A stretch of 64,000 nucleotides of DNA, taken from NCBI RefSeq assembly GCF_040207125.1, contig NZ_CP157940.1, positions 2,604,001 through 2,668,000 on the forward strand. The letters run 5' to 3'. Shown here one piece after another: positions 26,173 through 35,070 of this stretch; the first letter of the stretch is position 1, and every line of letters starts with the position of its first letter. The notes under the pieces are model-generated. The model saw only the letters and a program-made list of their open reading frames with translations. It was not told the DNA's origin and did no database searches. The stretch is from Lacrimispora sp. BS-2. Lineage in GTDB: Bacteria > Bacillota > Clostridia > Lachnospirales > Lachnospiraceae. The position numbers were made by a program, and so were the translations under genes.

Positions 26173-28791
26173 ATGTATGTAGTAAATGTCAACGGTAAAG
26201 ATTACCAGTCAGAAGAAGATTTAACATTAATGGATTTTCTCAGAAACAAGCTTGGTATCACTTCCGTTAAAAACGGATGTAAGGAAGGTGCCTGCGGGAC
26301 ATGTACGGTAATTGTGGATGGGAAAACAATCCGCGCCTGCATACAAAAGCTGTCCAAACTGGAAGGCAAAAAGATTCAGACCATAGAAGGGTTTACACAG
26401 AGGGAACGGGATGTATTTGTTTATGCTTTTGCGGCAGCAGGAGCCGTACAGTGCGGCTTTTGCATTCCTGGCATGGTAATCAGCGGCAAATGCTTAATTG
26501 ACCAGAATCCCAATCCAACCAGAGATGATGTTAAGCAGGCGATCCGCACAAATATCTGCCGTTGTACAGGCTATACCAAAATAGAAGACGGTATTTTGCT
26601 GGCAGCAAAAATGTTCAATGAAAACTTAGAGGTTCCTGAACTTAAGCAGACCGGTACAGTAGGAGAAAGAACCTGCCGTGTGGATGCAGAAGCAAAAACA
26701 CTGGGTACCGCCAATTATGCAGATGACTATTATCTGGAAGACATGCTTTACGGAAAGAACGTGTTCAGCAAATATGCATGCGCTAAAATTAACGGGATCG
26801 ATACCAGCAAGGCTCTTGCAATGCCAGGCGTAGTCGCTGTTTATACGGCAAAGGACATACCCGGAGACAGGTATATCGGCCATCTGGCACACGACTGGCC
26901 CGGCATGATCGATGTAGGCGAAGAGACAAAGTGCTGCGGCGACACCCTTGCCATGGTCGTGGCTGAAACGCTGGAACAGGCGACAGCGGCAGTTAAAGCC
27001 GTAGAAATAGATTATGAAGAATTAGAGCCGGTCCGCTCCCCAAGGGAAGCCATGGTTCCAGGCGCCCATCAGGTTCATGGCGAAGGCTTTATGCAATTTG
27101 GCAAATTCAGAATTCCAGAAAATAACCTTCTTGACCATGAAGAGGTAAAACGTGGTGACGCAGAGAAAGCTCTTGCAAATTCCAAGTATATCGCAGAAGG
27201 CACCTTCTATGTTCCGCCCACAGAGCACGCTTTCATGGAACCGGAAACTGCTGTTGGTATTCCTGACGGCGACGGAGTAAAGGTAATTACCGGATCACAG
27301 GGTATTTATGATGAACATCACGAATTAAGTGCATATCTTGGCCTCCCTATGGAGAAAGTAAGAATACAGAGCGCATTTGTCGGCGGCGGCTTCGGCGGAA
27401 AGGAAGATATGAGCGTACAGCATCAGGCTGCTCTTTGTGCTTATCTATCAAAGAGACCTGTAAAAGTATCCTTCTCCCGTCAGGAAAGCATAAATTATCA
27501 TCCAAAGCGTCACGCCATGGAAATCTACTGCAAGATCGGCTGTGATGAAAACGGTATTATACAGGGAATGAAGGCAAAGCTTCTCTCTGATACGGGAGCC
27601 TATGCTTCTCTGGGCGGACCGGTTCTTCAAAGAGCCTGCACTCATGCGGGCGGACCGTATAATTACCAAAACGTGGATATTGAAGGTGATGCTTATTATA
27701 CCAACAATCCTCCTGCAGGCGCATTCCGTGGATTCGGAGTAACCCAGTCCTGTATGTCAACGGAAGTTTTGATCAACCAGTTAGCGGAGAAGGTTGGAAT
27801 TTCCGGTTGGGAGATCCGTTACCGCAATGCCATCAGGCCAGGCCAGTCTCTGCCTAACGGACAGATCGCTGACGAAGGCACCGGTATGGTGGAAACTTTG
27901 GAAGCAGTAAAAGAAGATTTTGAAAAATATGAAGCAGATCCTAATTATTTCGTAGGTATTGCATCTGCCATGAAGAACGCAGGAATCGGTGTGGGCCTTG
28001 CAGACGTTGGCCGCTGTATCTTAAGAATACGTGACGGAAAGGTTATTACAGGCTCTTCCGCTGCTGCTATCGGCCAGGGACTTCAGACCATAACCTTACA
28101 GATGGTCTGTCAGACCACAGGTCTTAAACCGGAACAGGTAGTGGTTGGACATCCGGATACAAAATACACACCAGACTCCGGAACTACCACCGCATCCCGT
28201 CAGACCGTATTTACAGGAGAAGCAATCCACATTGCAGCCATGAAACTGAAAGAGGATCTGGATGCAGGACATTCTTTAAGTGATTTGGAAGGCAAAGAAT
28301 ACTACGGCGAATTTGACTATAAAACAGATCCTATCGGCAGTGACAAGCCAAATCCAGTCAGCCATATTGCTTATGGATATGGAACACAGCTTTTTGTTAT
28401 TGACCAGGAAGGAAAGGTTGTAAAGGTAATCGCAGCTCATGACATAGGCAAAGCCATCAATCCTCTTGCCGCAGAAGGACAGGTAGAAGGCGGTGTTGCA
28501 ATGGGTCTTGGTTATGGACTGACAGAGGACTTCCCGTTAAAGAACGGCATTCCTCAGGCTAAGTTAGGTACTTTAGGTCTCTTTAAAGCACCTCAGATGC
28601 CTCCTATCGACGTACGGTTCATTGAAAAGAATCCATCTGAAGTTGCATTTGGAGCAAAGGGCGTGGGTGAGATCGTATGCGTTATGGGAGCGCCTGCACT
28701 GCAGAATGCTTACTATAAAAAGGATGGTGTATTCCGTTACAAACTTCCTCTGGAAGATACATTCTACCGTAAGCCTAAGCCTGCAAAATAA
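26173..28791 (+). CDS. Molybdenum hydroxylase, xanthine dehydrogenase-like (fused 2Fe-2S and Mo-pterin subunits)
   Basis: Of 872 residues, 1-~155 hold two [2Fe-2S] clusters: C36, C41, C44, C56 (plant-ferredoxin type) and C94, C97, C129, C131 (QCGFC...ICRCTGY). Residues ~165-870 form the Mo-pterin domains, with the GGGFGGKED loop near 400, GAFRGFG near 516 and the glutamate of GAKGVGEIV near 825. There is no FAD domain, so electrons must leave to another carrier. The fused architecture resembles the selenium-dependent xanthine dehydrogenase group of Clostridia. No in-frame TGA is present, so any Se is a labile cofactor rather than selenocysteine. It is followed by an XdhC gene. Confidence 0.88.
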   Translation: MYVVNVNGKDYQSEEDLTLMDFLRNKLGITSVKNGCKEGACGTCTVIVDGKTIRACIQKLSKLEGKKIQTIEGFTQRERDVFVYAFAAAGAVQCGFCIPGMVISGKCLIDQNPNPTRDDVKQAIRTNICRCTGYTKIEDGILLAAKMFNENLEVPELKQTGTVGERTCRVDAEAKTLGTANYADDYYLEDMLYGKNVFSKYACAKINGIDTSKALAMPGVVAVYTAKDIPGDRYIGHLAHDWPGMIDVGEETKCCGDTLAMVVAETLEQATAAVKAVEIDYEELEPVRSPREAMVPGAHQVHGEGFMQFGKFRIPENNLLDHEEVKRGDAEKALANSKYIAEGTFYVPPTEHAFMEPETAVGIPDGDGVKVITGSQGIYDEHHELSAYLGLPMEKVRIQSAFVGGGFGGKEDMSVQHQAALCAYLSKRPVKVSFSRQESINYHPKRHAMEIYCKIGCDENGIIQGMKAKLLSDTGAYASLGGPVLQRACTHAGGPYNYQNVDIEGDAYYTNNPPAGAFRGFGVTQSCMSTEVLINQLAEKVGISGWEIRYRNAIRPGQSLPNGQIADEGTGMVETLEAVKEDFEKYEADPNYFVGIASAMKNAGIGVGLADVGRCILRIRDGKVITGSSAAAIGQGLQTITLQMVCQTTGLKPEQVVVGHPDTKYTPDSGTTTASRQTVFTGEAIHIAAMKLKEDLDAGHSLSDLEGKEYYGEFDYKTDPIGSDKPNPVSHIAYGYGTQLFVIDQEGKVVKVIAAHDIGKAINPLAAEGQVEGGVAMGLGYGLTEDFPLKNGIPQAKLGTLGLFKAPQMPPIDVRFIEKNPSEVAFGAKGVGEIVCVMGAPALQNAYYKKDGVFRYKLPLEDTFYRKPKPAK

Positions 28792-28810
28792 AAGGAAACC
28801 ACAATACCCG

Positions 28811-28845
28811 AAAAAGGGCGGAATGAATACCGCCCTTTTTTATTA
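28811..28845 (+). terminator. Terminator/attenuator between the Mo-hydroxylase and XdhC genes
   Basis: AAAAAGGGCGG and CCGCCCTTTTT form an 11-bp stem followed by TATTAT. XdhC follows only 34 bases later, so partial readthrough is likely. Confidence 0.8.
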
Positions 28846-28878
28846 TAAAAGCACGAGACAGCAAAAGGGAGCAATCAT

Positions 28879-29910
28879 ATGACAGCAGGATTTTATGAAG
28901 AATTAAAAAATGCCGATAAAAGCACCACCTTAGTCAGCCTGACAATCATCGAAGGTCAGGGACTTGGAGCCAAAGCCCTGTGGTCTGGCGGAGAAATCAT
29001 CTGCAGGCAGGGAGATGAAAAAGCTTTTGATGCTTTTTCAGAAGATTTAAAGAGCATTGACAAAACCCAGATCATTAAATCTCAGAAAAGCACTCTGTTC
29101 TGCGAATTTATAACAGGGGAAAAGTATATGGTGGTGTGCGGAGCCGGACATATCTCCATTCCCATCATCAGGATCGGAAAAATGCTGGGATTTCATGTTA
29201 CGGTTATTGATGACCGGTTATCATTTGCCAATACCGCAAGAAAAGAGGAGGCTGACACCGTTATCTGCAAGCCCTTTCGGGAAGCCCTGGAAGAGATAGA
29301 GGGAAGCACAGGCCATTATTTTATCATCGTCACCAGAGGACACCGGTATGATCAGGACTGTTTATCCCAGATCATAGGCAAAAAAAACGCCTATATCGGC
29401 ATGATCGGCAGCAGAGCCAGGGTAAAGCTTGTAAAGGATTATTTAGAAGAGCAGGGAATAGACAAAGAGCTTCTTGAACAAGTTTACACTCCCATCGGAC
29501 TAAAGATCAATGCCCAGACCCCGGAGGAAATCGCCGTAGCCATTATGGCGGAGATCATTCAGGTGAAAAACGGAAGCCAAAAAAGCTTTGGCTATCCAAA
29601 GGAAATCCTTGACGGACTTACCTCCGGAGAACTGTCAGACATGCCAAAAGCCCTTGTGACCATCGTATCCAGAAAAGGCTCCGCTCCCCGGGATGTTGGA
29701 ACAAAAATGGTTGTAATGCTTGACGGAAGCACCATCGGAACCATCGGAGGCGGCTGTGTGGAGTCCGAGGTGTGTCTTGCAGCAAGAGATGTTGCCAGGG
29801 ATAAAAAGCCGGTATTAATGAAAGTTGATATGACTCCGGGCAACGCAGAAGACGAAGGTATGGTATGCGGAGGCATCGTAGAAGTATATATTGAGCCGGT
29901 TTTCAATTGA
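28879..29910 (+). CDS. XdhC/CoxI-family molybdenum hydroxylase maturation protein, unusual domain order
   Basis: XdhC proteins deliver and sulfurate Mo cofactor for xanthine dehydrogenase-like enzymes. Typical members have an N-terminal CoxI domain followed by a Rossmann domain. Here a Rossmann-like domain comes first (VVCGAGHISIPIIRIG from residue 85, then VIDDRLSFAN, IVTRGHRYDQDCL, YIGMIGSRARV). A well-conserved CoxI motif comes at the C-terminus (GSAPRDVGTKMVVMLDG, TIGGGCVESEV, from ~268). The first ~75 residues look like a decayed CoxI copy (IIEGQGLGAKALWSGGEII). It is paired with the hydroxylase at 26173. Confidence 0.87.
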   Translation: MTAGFYEELKNADKSTTLVSLTIIEGQGLGAKALWSGGEIICRQGDEKAFDAFSEDLKSIDKTQIIKSQKSTLFCEFITGEKYMVVCGAGHISIPIIRIGKMLGFHVTVIDDRLSFANTARKEEADTVICKPFREALEEIEGSTGHYFIIVTRGHRYDQDCLSQIIGKKNAYIGMIGSRARVKLVKDYLEEQGIDKELLEQVYTPIGLKINAQTPEEIAVAIMAEIIQVKNGSQKSFGYPKEILDGLTSGELSDMPKALVTIVSRKGSAPRDVGTKMVVMLDGSTIGTIGGGCVESEVCLAARDVARDKKPVLMKVDMTPGNAEDEGMVCGGIVEVYIEPVFN

Positions 29911-29938
29911 CCGGACAAATTGGACCTTAAAAAACACA

Positions 29939-29967
29939 ATGACATTTTCCTGAAAATATAGTATACT
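29939..29967 (+). promoter_or_regulatory. Promoter of the flavodiiron gene
   Basis: ATGACA, 17-base spacer, TATACT, about 40 bases upstream of ATG 30008. It separates this gene from the XdhC gene. Confidence 0.7.
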
Positions 29968-30007
29968 TTTAAGGATGGAATAGAACGAAAGAAAGGAAGG
30001 CAGCACC

Positions 30008-31210
30008 ATGTATTGTATAAAAACTATTAAAGATGACTTGTTCTGGGTGGGAGGAAGTGACCGCCGTCTTGCCCTGTTCGAAAACGCCTACCCCATTCCG
30101 AAAGGGATTTCCTATAACTCCTATGTCCTGCTAGATGAAAAAACCGTTCTTTTTGATACCGTTGACCGGGCCATCACCGGACAGTTTTTGGAAAATGTGG
30201 AAGCAGTTCTTGGCGGACGTGATCTGGATTATATCATTGTAAACCACATGGAGCCGGACCACTGTGCCACCTTAGGGGAAATGGTCAGAAGATATCCGGA
30301 GGTTCAGGTGATCTGCAATGCCAAAACAGTCCCTATCATTAACCAGTTTTATGAATTCGGCGTTGATTCCAGAGCTGTTGTTGTAAAAGAAGGGGATACT
30401 TTCTGCTCCGGCAAACATACCTTTACATTTTATATGGCTCCCATGGTTCACTGGCCGGAAGTAATGGTCACCTACGACACTACGGACAAGGTTCTTTTTT
30501 CAGCCGATGCCTTTGGCACCTTTGGCGCAATGAACGGAAACCTGTTTGCCGATGAAGTGAATTTTGAACGGGAATGGCTTGATGATGCCAGAAGATACTA
30601 TTCCAATATTGTAGGAAAATACGGGCCGTCTACCCAGACCCTTTTAAAGAAAATTGCTGATCTGGACATTCAGATCCTTTGTCCGCTTCACGGGCCTGTA
30701 TGGCGTTCCAATATTTGCTGGTATATGGACAAGTATCTCGCATGGAGCAGCTATACACCGGAAGAAAATGCCGTAATGATCGCCTATGGCTCCATTTACG
30801 GAAATACGGAGAATGCCGCCAACATTCTGGCATGCCGCCTGGCAGAACGCGGGGTCCGCAATATTGTAATGTATGACGTATCCAATACTCATCCGTCTGT
30901 AATCATTTCAGAAGCATTTCGCTGCAGCCATCTGGTATTCGCTTCGGCCACCTATAACGGAGGAATTTTCAGCAGCATGGAGCACTTACTTCTGGATATG
31001 AAAGCCCATAACGTGCAAAACCGCACCGTTGCTCTTATGGAAAACGGTTCCTGGGGTATCATGGCAGCTAAAAAGATGAATGAGATTCTTTCAGGAATGA
31101 AAAATATGACCATACTGGATCAAACCATTACCATCAAATCTTCTGTAAAAGAGGACCAGCTGGCTGAGATCGGGGCTTTGGCTAATGCCATTGTAGAATC
31201 AATAAAATAA
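30008..31210 (+). CDS. Flavodiiron protein (FprA/A-type flavoprotein)
   Basis: The protein has 400 residues. The N-terminal metallo-beta-lactamase-like domain holds the di-iron ligands (HMEPDHCATLGE motif; further His in MVHWPE and CPLHGPVW). The C-terminal flavodoxin domain starts at about 255 (MIAYGSIYGNTENAA). These cytosolic enzymes reduce O2 to water and/or NO to N2O and protect anaerobes from oxidative or nitrosative stress. Ribosome site GGAAGG. It has its own promoter and terminator and is the last ordinary gene before the toxin island. Confidence 0.93.
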   Translation: MYCIKTIKDDLFWVGGSDRRLALFENAYPIPKGISYNSYVLLDEKTVLFDTVDRAITGQFLENVEAVLGGRDLDYIIVNHMEPDHCATLGEMVRRYPEVQVICNAKTVPIINQFYEFGVDSRAVVVKEGDTFCSGKHTFTFYMAPMVHWPEVMVTYDTTDKVLFSADAFGTFGAMNGNLFADEVNFEREWLDDARRYYSNIVGKYGPSTQTLLKKIADLDIQILCPLHGPVWRSNICWYMDKYLAWSSYTPEENAVMIAYGSIYGNTENAANILACRLAERGVRNIVMYDVSNTHPSVIISEAFRCSHLVFASATYNGGIFSSMEHLLLDMKAHNVQNRTVALMENGSWGIMAAKKMNEILSGMKNMTILDQTITIKSSVKEDQLAEIGALANAIVESIK

Positions 31211-31218
31211 AACAGGTA

Positions 31219-31270
31219 AGAGCAAGGGGAATGGCCGAGGAATGCCAGGTACCTTGCTCTTTGCGTTTTC
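31219..31270 (+). terminator. Terminator of the flavodiiron gene
   Basis: AGAGCAAGG and CCTTGCTCT arms enclose a long loop and are followed by TTGCGTTTT. Confidence 0.7.
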
Positions 31271-31307
31271 TATATAACTGCTTTTTTATATTCTTTGTAG
31301 CATACTA

Positions 31308-31405
31308 AAATTCATGTCCATATTCTGTGTCAAATTCCTTTATTAGAGTAGTTGTTTCATAAGCGCATAACAACAAGGTCCCTTACGTGGTTGTTGTGCG
31401 CTTAC
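31308..31405 (-). repeat. Relic coding fragment shared with 44014-44055, plus hairpin
   Basis: The minus strand reads TTTLIKEFDTEYGHEF then stop; nearly the same peptide tail (ATTLIKEFD) is found at 44014-44055. A hairpin lies at 31360-31401 (GCGCA...TGCGC arms). This looks like debris of an earlier island gene rather than a functional unit. Confidence 0.45.
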
Positions 31406-31470
31406 CTTGGACAGAAAAAGGCAGTAGATTTCCCAATCTCTTAAAACATAAGTTTTATGATGCCTTTTTT

Positions 31471-31724
31471 CTATTTGCCATCAAGCATATTTTCCACTAT
31501 AACATACTCGCCGTTTAATTCACCAATATAGTCAAACACCGGCTCTAGTCTTAGATTCCCCTTCAATACTCGTCTTTGGTAAGATGAAAATTTGTGAGTA
31601 TATCGCCCGCTTTTTCGATATTTTGCTGAGTTGGTATATTGTTTGCAACTATATTTTGACAACTATATAGCAAAATAAGAGCCAATAGTAATGCAGTTAT
31701 TTTAAAGATATTTTTCGTTTTCAT
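31471..31724 (-). pseudogene. Frameshifted small lipoprotein, possible orphan immunity gene
   Basis: ATG 31724 opens a signal peptide with lipobox (LILLYSCQN). The frame stops at 31563 after NFHLTKDEY, and a second frame carries on with RVLKGNLRLEPVFDYIGELNGEYVIVENMLDGK to 31471. Joined, this is an ~84-residue exported lipoprotein with no recognised domain. It sits at the distal end of the cassette array without a partner effector, the usual position of leftover immunity genes. Confidence 0.5.
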
Positions 31725-31763
31725 AGTTTTTGCAAAACTATTGGAAAATGCTCCACCTAACAA

Positions 31764-32007
31764 CTCCTTGCATGAGGGCGATTAAAAACCTCCAGAAGTG
31801 AAGCTATTTACTAAATAGATTTGCCTCTGTCCTCCTTCTTTCTTCGTATGTATAACTGAGGTTTGCACCTTTGCTGTTTACAAATAAGAACTCAAGATTA
31901 ATTATATCTTATCCCGACTGGCTTGCTAACGAAGAACCATACCTACACCGGCAAGGTTTTCTGGACGTGGTAAGGACTATAAGTTTGTTGGGAAAATTAT
32001 AATTACT
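31764..32007. other. Intergenic spacer downstream of cassette 1
   Basis: No open frame or recognisable site was found. Codons on the minus strand look like degraded coding sequence, but the source could not be identified. Confidence 0.3.
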
Positions 32008-32049
32008 TAAATAAAATGGGCTTGTGTTGCAGTTTTTAAAACAAGCCCA
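32008..32049 (-). terminator. Terminator after cassette 1
   Basis: TGGGCTTGT and ACAAGCCCA arms are followed on the minus strand by TTTTATTT. It ends the cassette 1 immunity transcript. Confidence 0.75.
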
Positions 32050-32074
32050 AGTAATTCCTAAGTACATATGAATT

Positions 32075-33217
32075 TTATTGTTTTATATCTAGGATTTGGG
32101 TTTGTAATGTACCCTTCTTATTCGAGAAAAAGTAGTTAATAATCTGACCGCTTTCATAATAAACTCCTGAGAAAGTTTCTCCATACCTTTCCATGTCAGC
32201 TTCAGTAAAAGTCCACTTTTCTAACGGTATTCTTTTATTCTCGCCAGAATCAAATTGTTGAATTAACAAATAGGGAACATCTGTATTTATATGAATTGAT
32301 ACAAAATACTTATCATCAATAACGATATTTCCGAAAATCCCATTAGAAAACGACCACTCATTCATATCATCTGTTTTTACATTCCCGACCTTTTGGTTAC
32401 TTTTTCCATCCCAAAGCATAAGATTCATCTGTGAAGCAGAATCACTTTCCTCCAGATAAAAAAGTCCTCTGGAATCATAAAGTACCGGAATGCTTGGTTT
32501 TGTTTCTATTATTGGAAATAAAGTCTTTTCTTCATATTTAAAGTAACGAGTTATTGCTCTATCCAGATTTTCGGAAATAATCACCTCTCCATTTTCATTT
32601 ATAATAAACCTAAATAGCTTATCGCTTTCACATGAATAGATATCTTTTTCTTCTAAGGAGTCCAATTTAATGGCTGTTAACGTTCTATACCCTGAAGAAA
32701 TAGTATAACCATAAAGTACGTTTGCATAAATATATTCCGGACTGATAAGATTTATTTCCTTCCTATTTTGAATTTTGAATTCCGAATTATATATAATGAT
32801 TTCATTATTCCCTTTTTCATTTTCAGAAATGCAAATCAACTGATTATTATGTTTAATAACATAGTGTACTTTTGTTATTCCTGTAAATAAATCCTTAGGG
32901 CTTTCCCATAAATGATAATTGCCATGTTCATCCTTACCAGAAAAAATATAGTCTGCATACATTGATTTTATATATAAATAATCACCAAATAAAATAGCCT
33001 TATTATTTAAGTGTTGGAAAGAACTATCTGCACTGCCATCAAACCTTAACTGCTTTTCTTCTTTTGGTAACTCCTCTCCAGAAAATATTTCTGGGGAGGA
33101 ATCAGTAATCATATTCTGATTTTCTTGTATAGTTTTATCTATTCTGTGTCCATTACAAGCACATAAACTTAAAGAAATTAACATAATGGAACAAGCTTTA
33201 ATTGTAGCTATCCGCAT
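32075..33217 (-). CDS. Cassette 1 putative immunity lipoprotein
   Basis: ATG 33217 (MRIATIKACSIMLISLSLCACNG) is preferred over the longer frame from 33256, because GGAGG lies eight bases upstream and the protein then starts with a proper signal peptide and lipobox (Cys at LSLCAC). The mature ~360 residues consist of repeated short beta-rich stretches (YIFSGKDEHGNYHLW, LICISENEKGNNEIIIYN, GLFYLEESDSASQ) that suggest a beta-propeller-like fold, with no named family. It overlaps the end of the SLT-like effector by about 20 bases. Function inferred from position: a surface-anchored protein blocking the cognate peptidoglycan enzyme. A degraded partial copy lies at 46383-46570. Confidence 0.7.
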   Translation of the reverse strand: MRIATIKACSIMLISLSLCACNGHRIDKTIQENQNMITDSSPEIFSGEELPKEEKQLRFDGSADSSFQHLNNKAILFGDYLYIKSMYADYIFSGKDEHGNYHLWESPKDLFTGITKVHYVIKHNNQLICISENEKGNNEIIIYNSEFKIQNRKEINLISPEYIYANVLYGYTISSGYRTLTAIKLDSLEEKDIYSCESDKLFRFIINENGEVIISENLDRAITRYFKYEEKTLFPIIETKPSIPVLYDSRGLFYLEESDSASQMNLMLWDGKSNQKVGNVKTDDMNEWSFSNGIFGNIVIDDKYFVSIHINTDVPYLLIQQFDSGENKRIPLEKWTFTEADMERYGETFSGVYYESGQIINYFFSNKKGTLQTQILDIKQ

Positions 33218-33965
33218 GTAAAAAGCCTCCGTTAAATGCAAGATCATTAACATCATTCATATATTGTACTTTATGGGTACTCCCATTATACTCTTGTGCA
33301 GCAAGTAATACATTACCATTAGCAGCATCTAATTTTATTGCATATGTTCTAATACCAAGTGCTACGCTTAATAACTGCGATGAATTTTGGTATTGATAAT
33401 GATAGTATCCATCGCTAGCTTTATTAAATAATCGATCCGCTACAGGCGTATTATAAGTTGTCCTTGATTTCTGGTAATTATAGGTGGAATCGATTGTATG
33501 AGGAAGGACATAATTACCATTACCATCAAGAATTTTAACATTTGTTGTTGTATCAAGATTATATGTACAAAATTCATATATCATAGGGTTTCTCGGGTCT
33601 AGGACTTGCAGTATATCTATACTTACGTTGGCATTAGGACTTGAGCTGGTATAATACCCCATTTTACTCTCTTTCCATATCATTGCCTTTATTACTGCAG
33701 CATCATTATCTGAAAGATTTCCTTGTAAATAGGAATCAAGCTTTTTAAACAAATCTTCCTGCCCCGTACCCTCAACATCAGAAGTTTTGCTTTTGCCGTA
33801 ACTGGAAGCTTTAGAAGCTCCAATCATACCAGCAACCGCTTGTTTCGGCATACCAGGTATGGCAGCTAATCCAGCTGCGGCCGCCCCCATAGCTGGCGAT
33901 TCCGCATTACTTCCCGGAGATCCTGACAGAGGGACGTAATGGGGGCTGATTTCTACCTGTGGCAT
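33198..33965 (-). CDS. Cassette 1 effector C-terminal part: SLT/lysozyme-like domain (orphan module)
   Basis: It begins at the internal Met equivalent to leader residue 163 and keeps the Gly/Ala linker and the SDVEGTG junction. The tail (~80-255) resembles a soluble lytic transglycosylase/lysozyme-fold domain: AAVIKAMIWKESKMG (candidate catalytic Glu), DILQVLDPRNP in place of GLMQV, and LLAAQEYNGSTHKVQYMNDV in place of the family AxxYNxG. It would cleave peptidoglycan glycan strands. Upstream sequence encodes the rest of the leader but in another frame, so this is probably a non-expressed orphan, kept with its immunity gene. Confidence 0.65.
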   Translation of the reverse strand: MPQVEISPHYVPLSGSPGSNAESPAMGAAAAGLAAIPGMPKQAVAGMIGASKASSYGKSKTSDVEGTGQEDLFKKLDSYLQGNLSDNDAAVIKAMIWKESKMGYYTSSSPNANVSIDILQVLDPRNPMIYEFCTYNLDTTTNVKILDGNGNYVLPHTIDSTYNYQKSRTTYNTPVADRLFNKASDGYYHYQYQNSSQLLSVALGIRTYAIKLDAANGNVLLAAQEYNGSTHKVQYMNDVNDLAFNGGFLHADSYN

Positions 33966-34000
33966 ATCCCCTGCTTCCGGTTGTCCTGAATCAATGATTT

Positions 34001-34282
34001 CTATTTCTCCACCATATAAACAATAAACCTTTGCGCCTGCAAGTAAGGGGACTTATTTACTTCTACAGTATTACCCCCGTTATCCCATTCTGCTGATATG
34101 ATTTTAGGGGTGCATATACCGACCACCCGTAATGGAACATCGGAACTTTCTTTCTGATCCTTTTTTGCAAAAAAATTCATTACGGTATCTGTAAAAGTAT
34201 TTGGGCAATCTTTTTCAACATCCATTTGTATCTTTTGAGCCTCTGCTGCAGTGTCCGGATTTTCCATACTGTAACAGCCGCC
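34001..34282 (-). pseudogene. Cassette 1 truncated DUF4280 leader
   Basis: This is homologous to leader residues 55-~130 (MENPDTAAEAQ... to NTVEV). The first ~54 codons, ribosome site and promoter are missing; the breakpoint is next to a GGTGCTNT-type repeat block. A 4-base deletion (CCCC of GGGGACTTCCCC, near 34051) shifts the frame away from the linker and effector. Confidence 0.75.
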
Positions 34283-34345
34283 AAAATAGTACTAAAAACG
34301 GTGCTATTACAAATAGCCTCGAATCATAATCCGTTTTTTTCTATA

Positions 34346-35050
34346 TTAGCCACTTATAATCACAGGTTCTTCTGAGCCGCCATCATATGAAATTCTAGTG
34401 TATTCAACGCAATAATGACCCCTATACACAATTAGTGTGTTTTCATCTTTAACAAAAAAGCTGCTGACCCCAAAAGATTCATCTGATGCTGTTTCAACCT
34501 CTACATATACGAAATAGTTACCTTCTGCTTTTGTTAGCCCAATATCCTTCAGTGTCATTTCAAAGTGGAGATGATAGTTGTCGGTTGCGGGAAAAATACT
34601 ATATTTATACCTAATGTTTTCAATCATTTCGTTTCCATTTATAACGATATTTTTCTGCGTAAACTGAATGGTCTTTGTACTAATCCCTTTGAGGATAGAT
34701 GCTTTTTGCTCTTCAACTTCATATTCAGAATAATGTATTCCTCTAAAAGGTGTAGGGTCCACATAGATATGATCTGTTACCTCCCACTCCCCATAAAACA
34801 TTTCATATGCGGCGTTTTTACAAAGTTGTGATTTTAATATATCCTTATCTTTATCGGACTTTTGTTGTTCTACTTGTAATTCCGCTAAAGCCTTATCAGA
34901 AGCTTGTTTTTCTTCAGTTAACCTCTCTATGATCTCATCATACGTACGTTTCTTAGCTGACTCGGCAAGATTCAGCGTATTTAAAGTATAAAACACTATA
35001 ATCATAACTGCTAATAAAATAAGTATCACAATAATAACGGTTTTCTTCAT
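34346..35050 (-). CDS. Cassette 2 putative immunity protein, membrane-anchored
   Basis: ATG 35050 (MKKTVIIVILILLAVMIIVFY) is chosen over 35059, because the AGAGGA ribosome site overlaps the earlier ATG. One N-terminal membrane helix (~3-25) is followed by a ~45-residue coiled coil (YDEIIERLTEEKQASDKALAELQ) and a beta-rich outer domain beginning YEMFYGEWEVTDHI. That domain resembles small lipocalin-like inhibitor folds but belongs to no family I can name. It should face outward. It lies 20 bases after the GH24-like effector and is inferred to protect against it. Confidence 0.65.
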   Translation of the reverse strand: MKKTVIIVILILLAVMIIVFYTLNTLNLAESAKKRTYDEIIERLTEEKQASDKALAELQVEQQKSDKDKDILKSQLCKNAAYEMFYGEWEVTDHIYVDPTPFRGIHYSEYEVEEQKASILKGISTKTIQFTQKNIVINGNEMIENIRYKYSIFPATDNYHLHFEMTLKDIGLTKAEGNYFVYVEVETASDESFGVSSFFVKDENTLIVYRGHYCVEYTRISYDGGSEEPVIISG

Positions 35051-35070
35051 CTCAAACATCCTCTTTTCTT

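Noticed and set aside
26173..28791. Selenocysteine-containing Mo hydroxylase
   Set aside because: No in-frame TGA occurs; the ORF ends at TAA.
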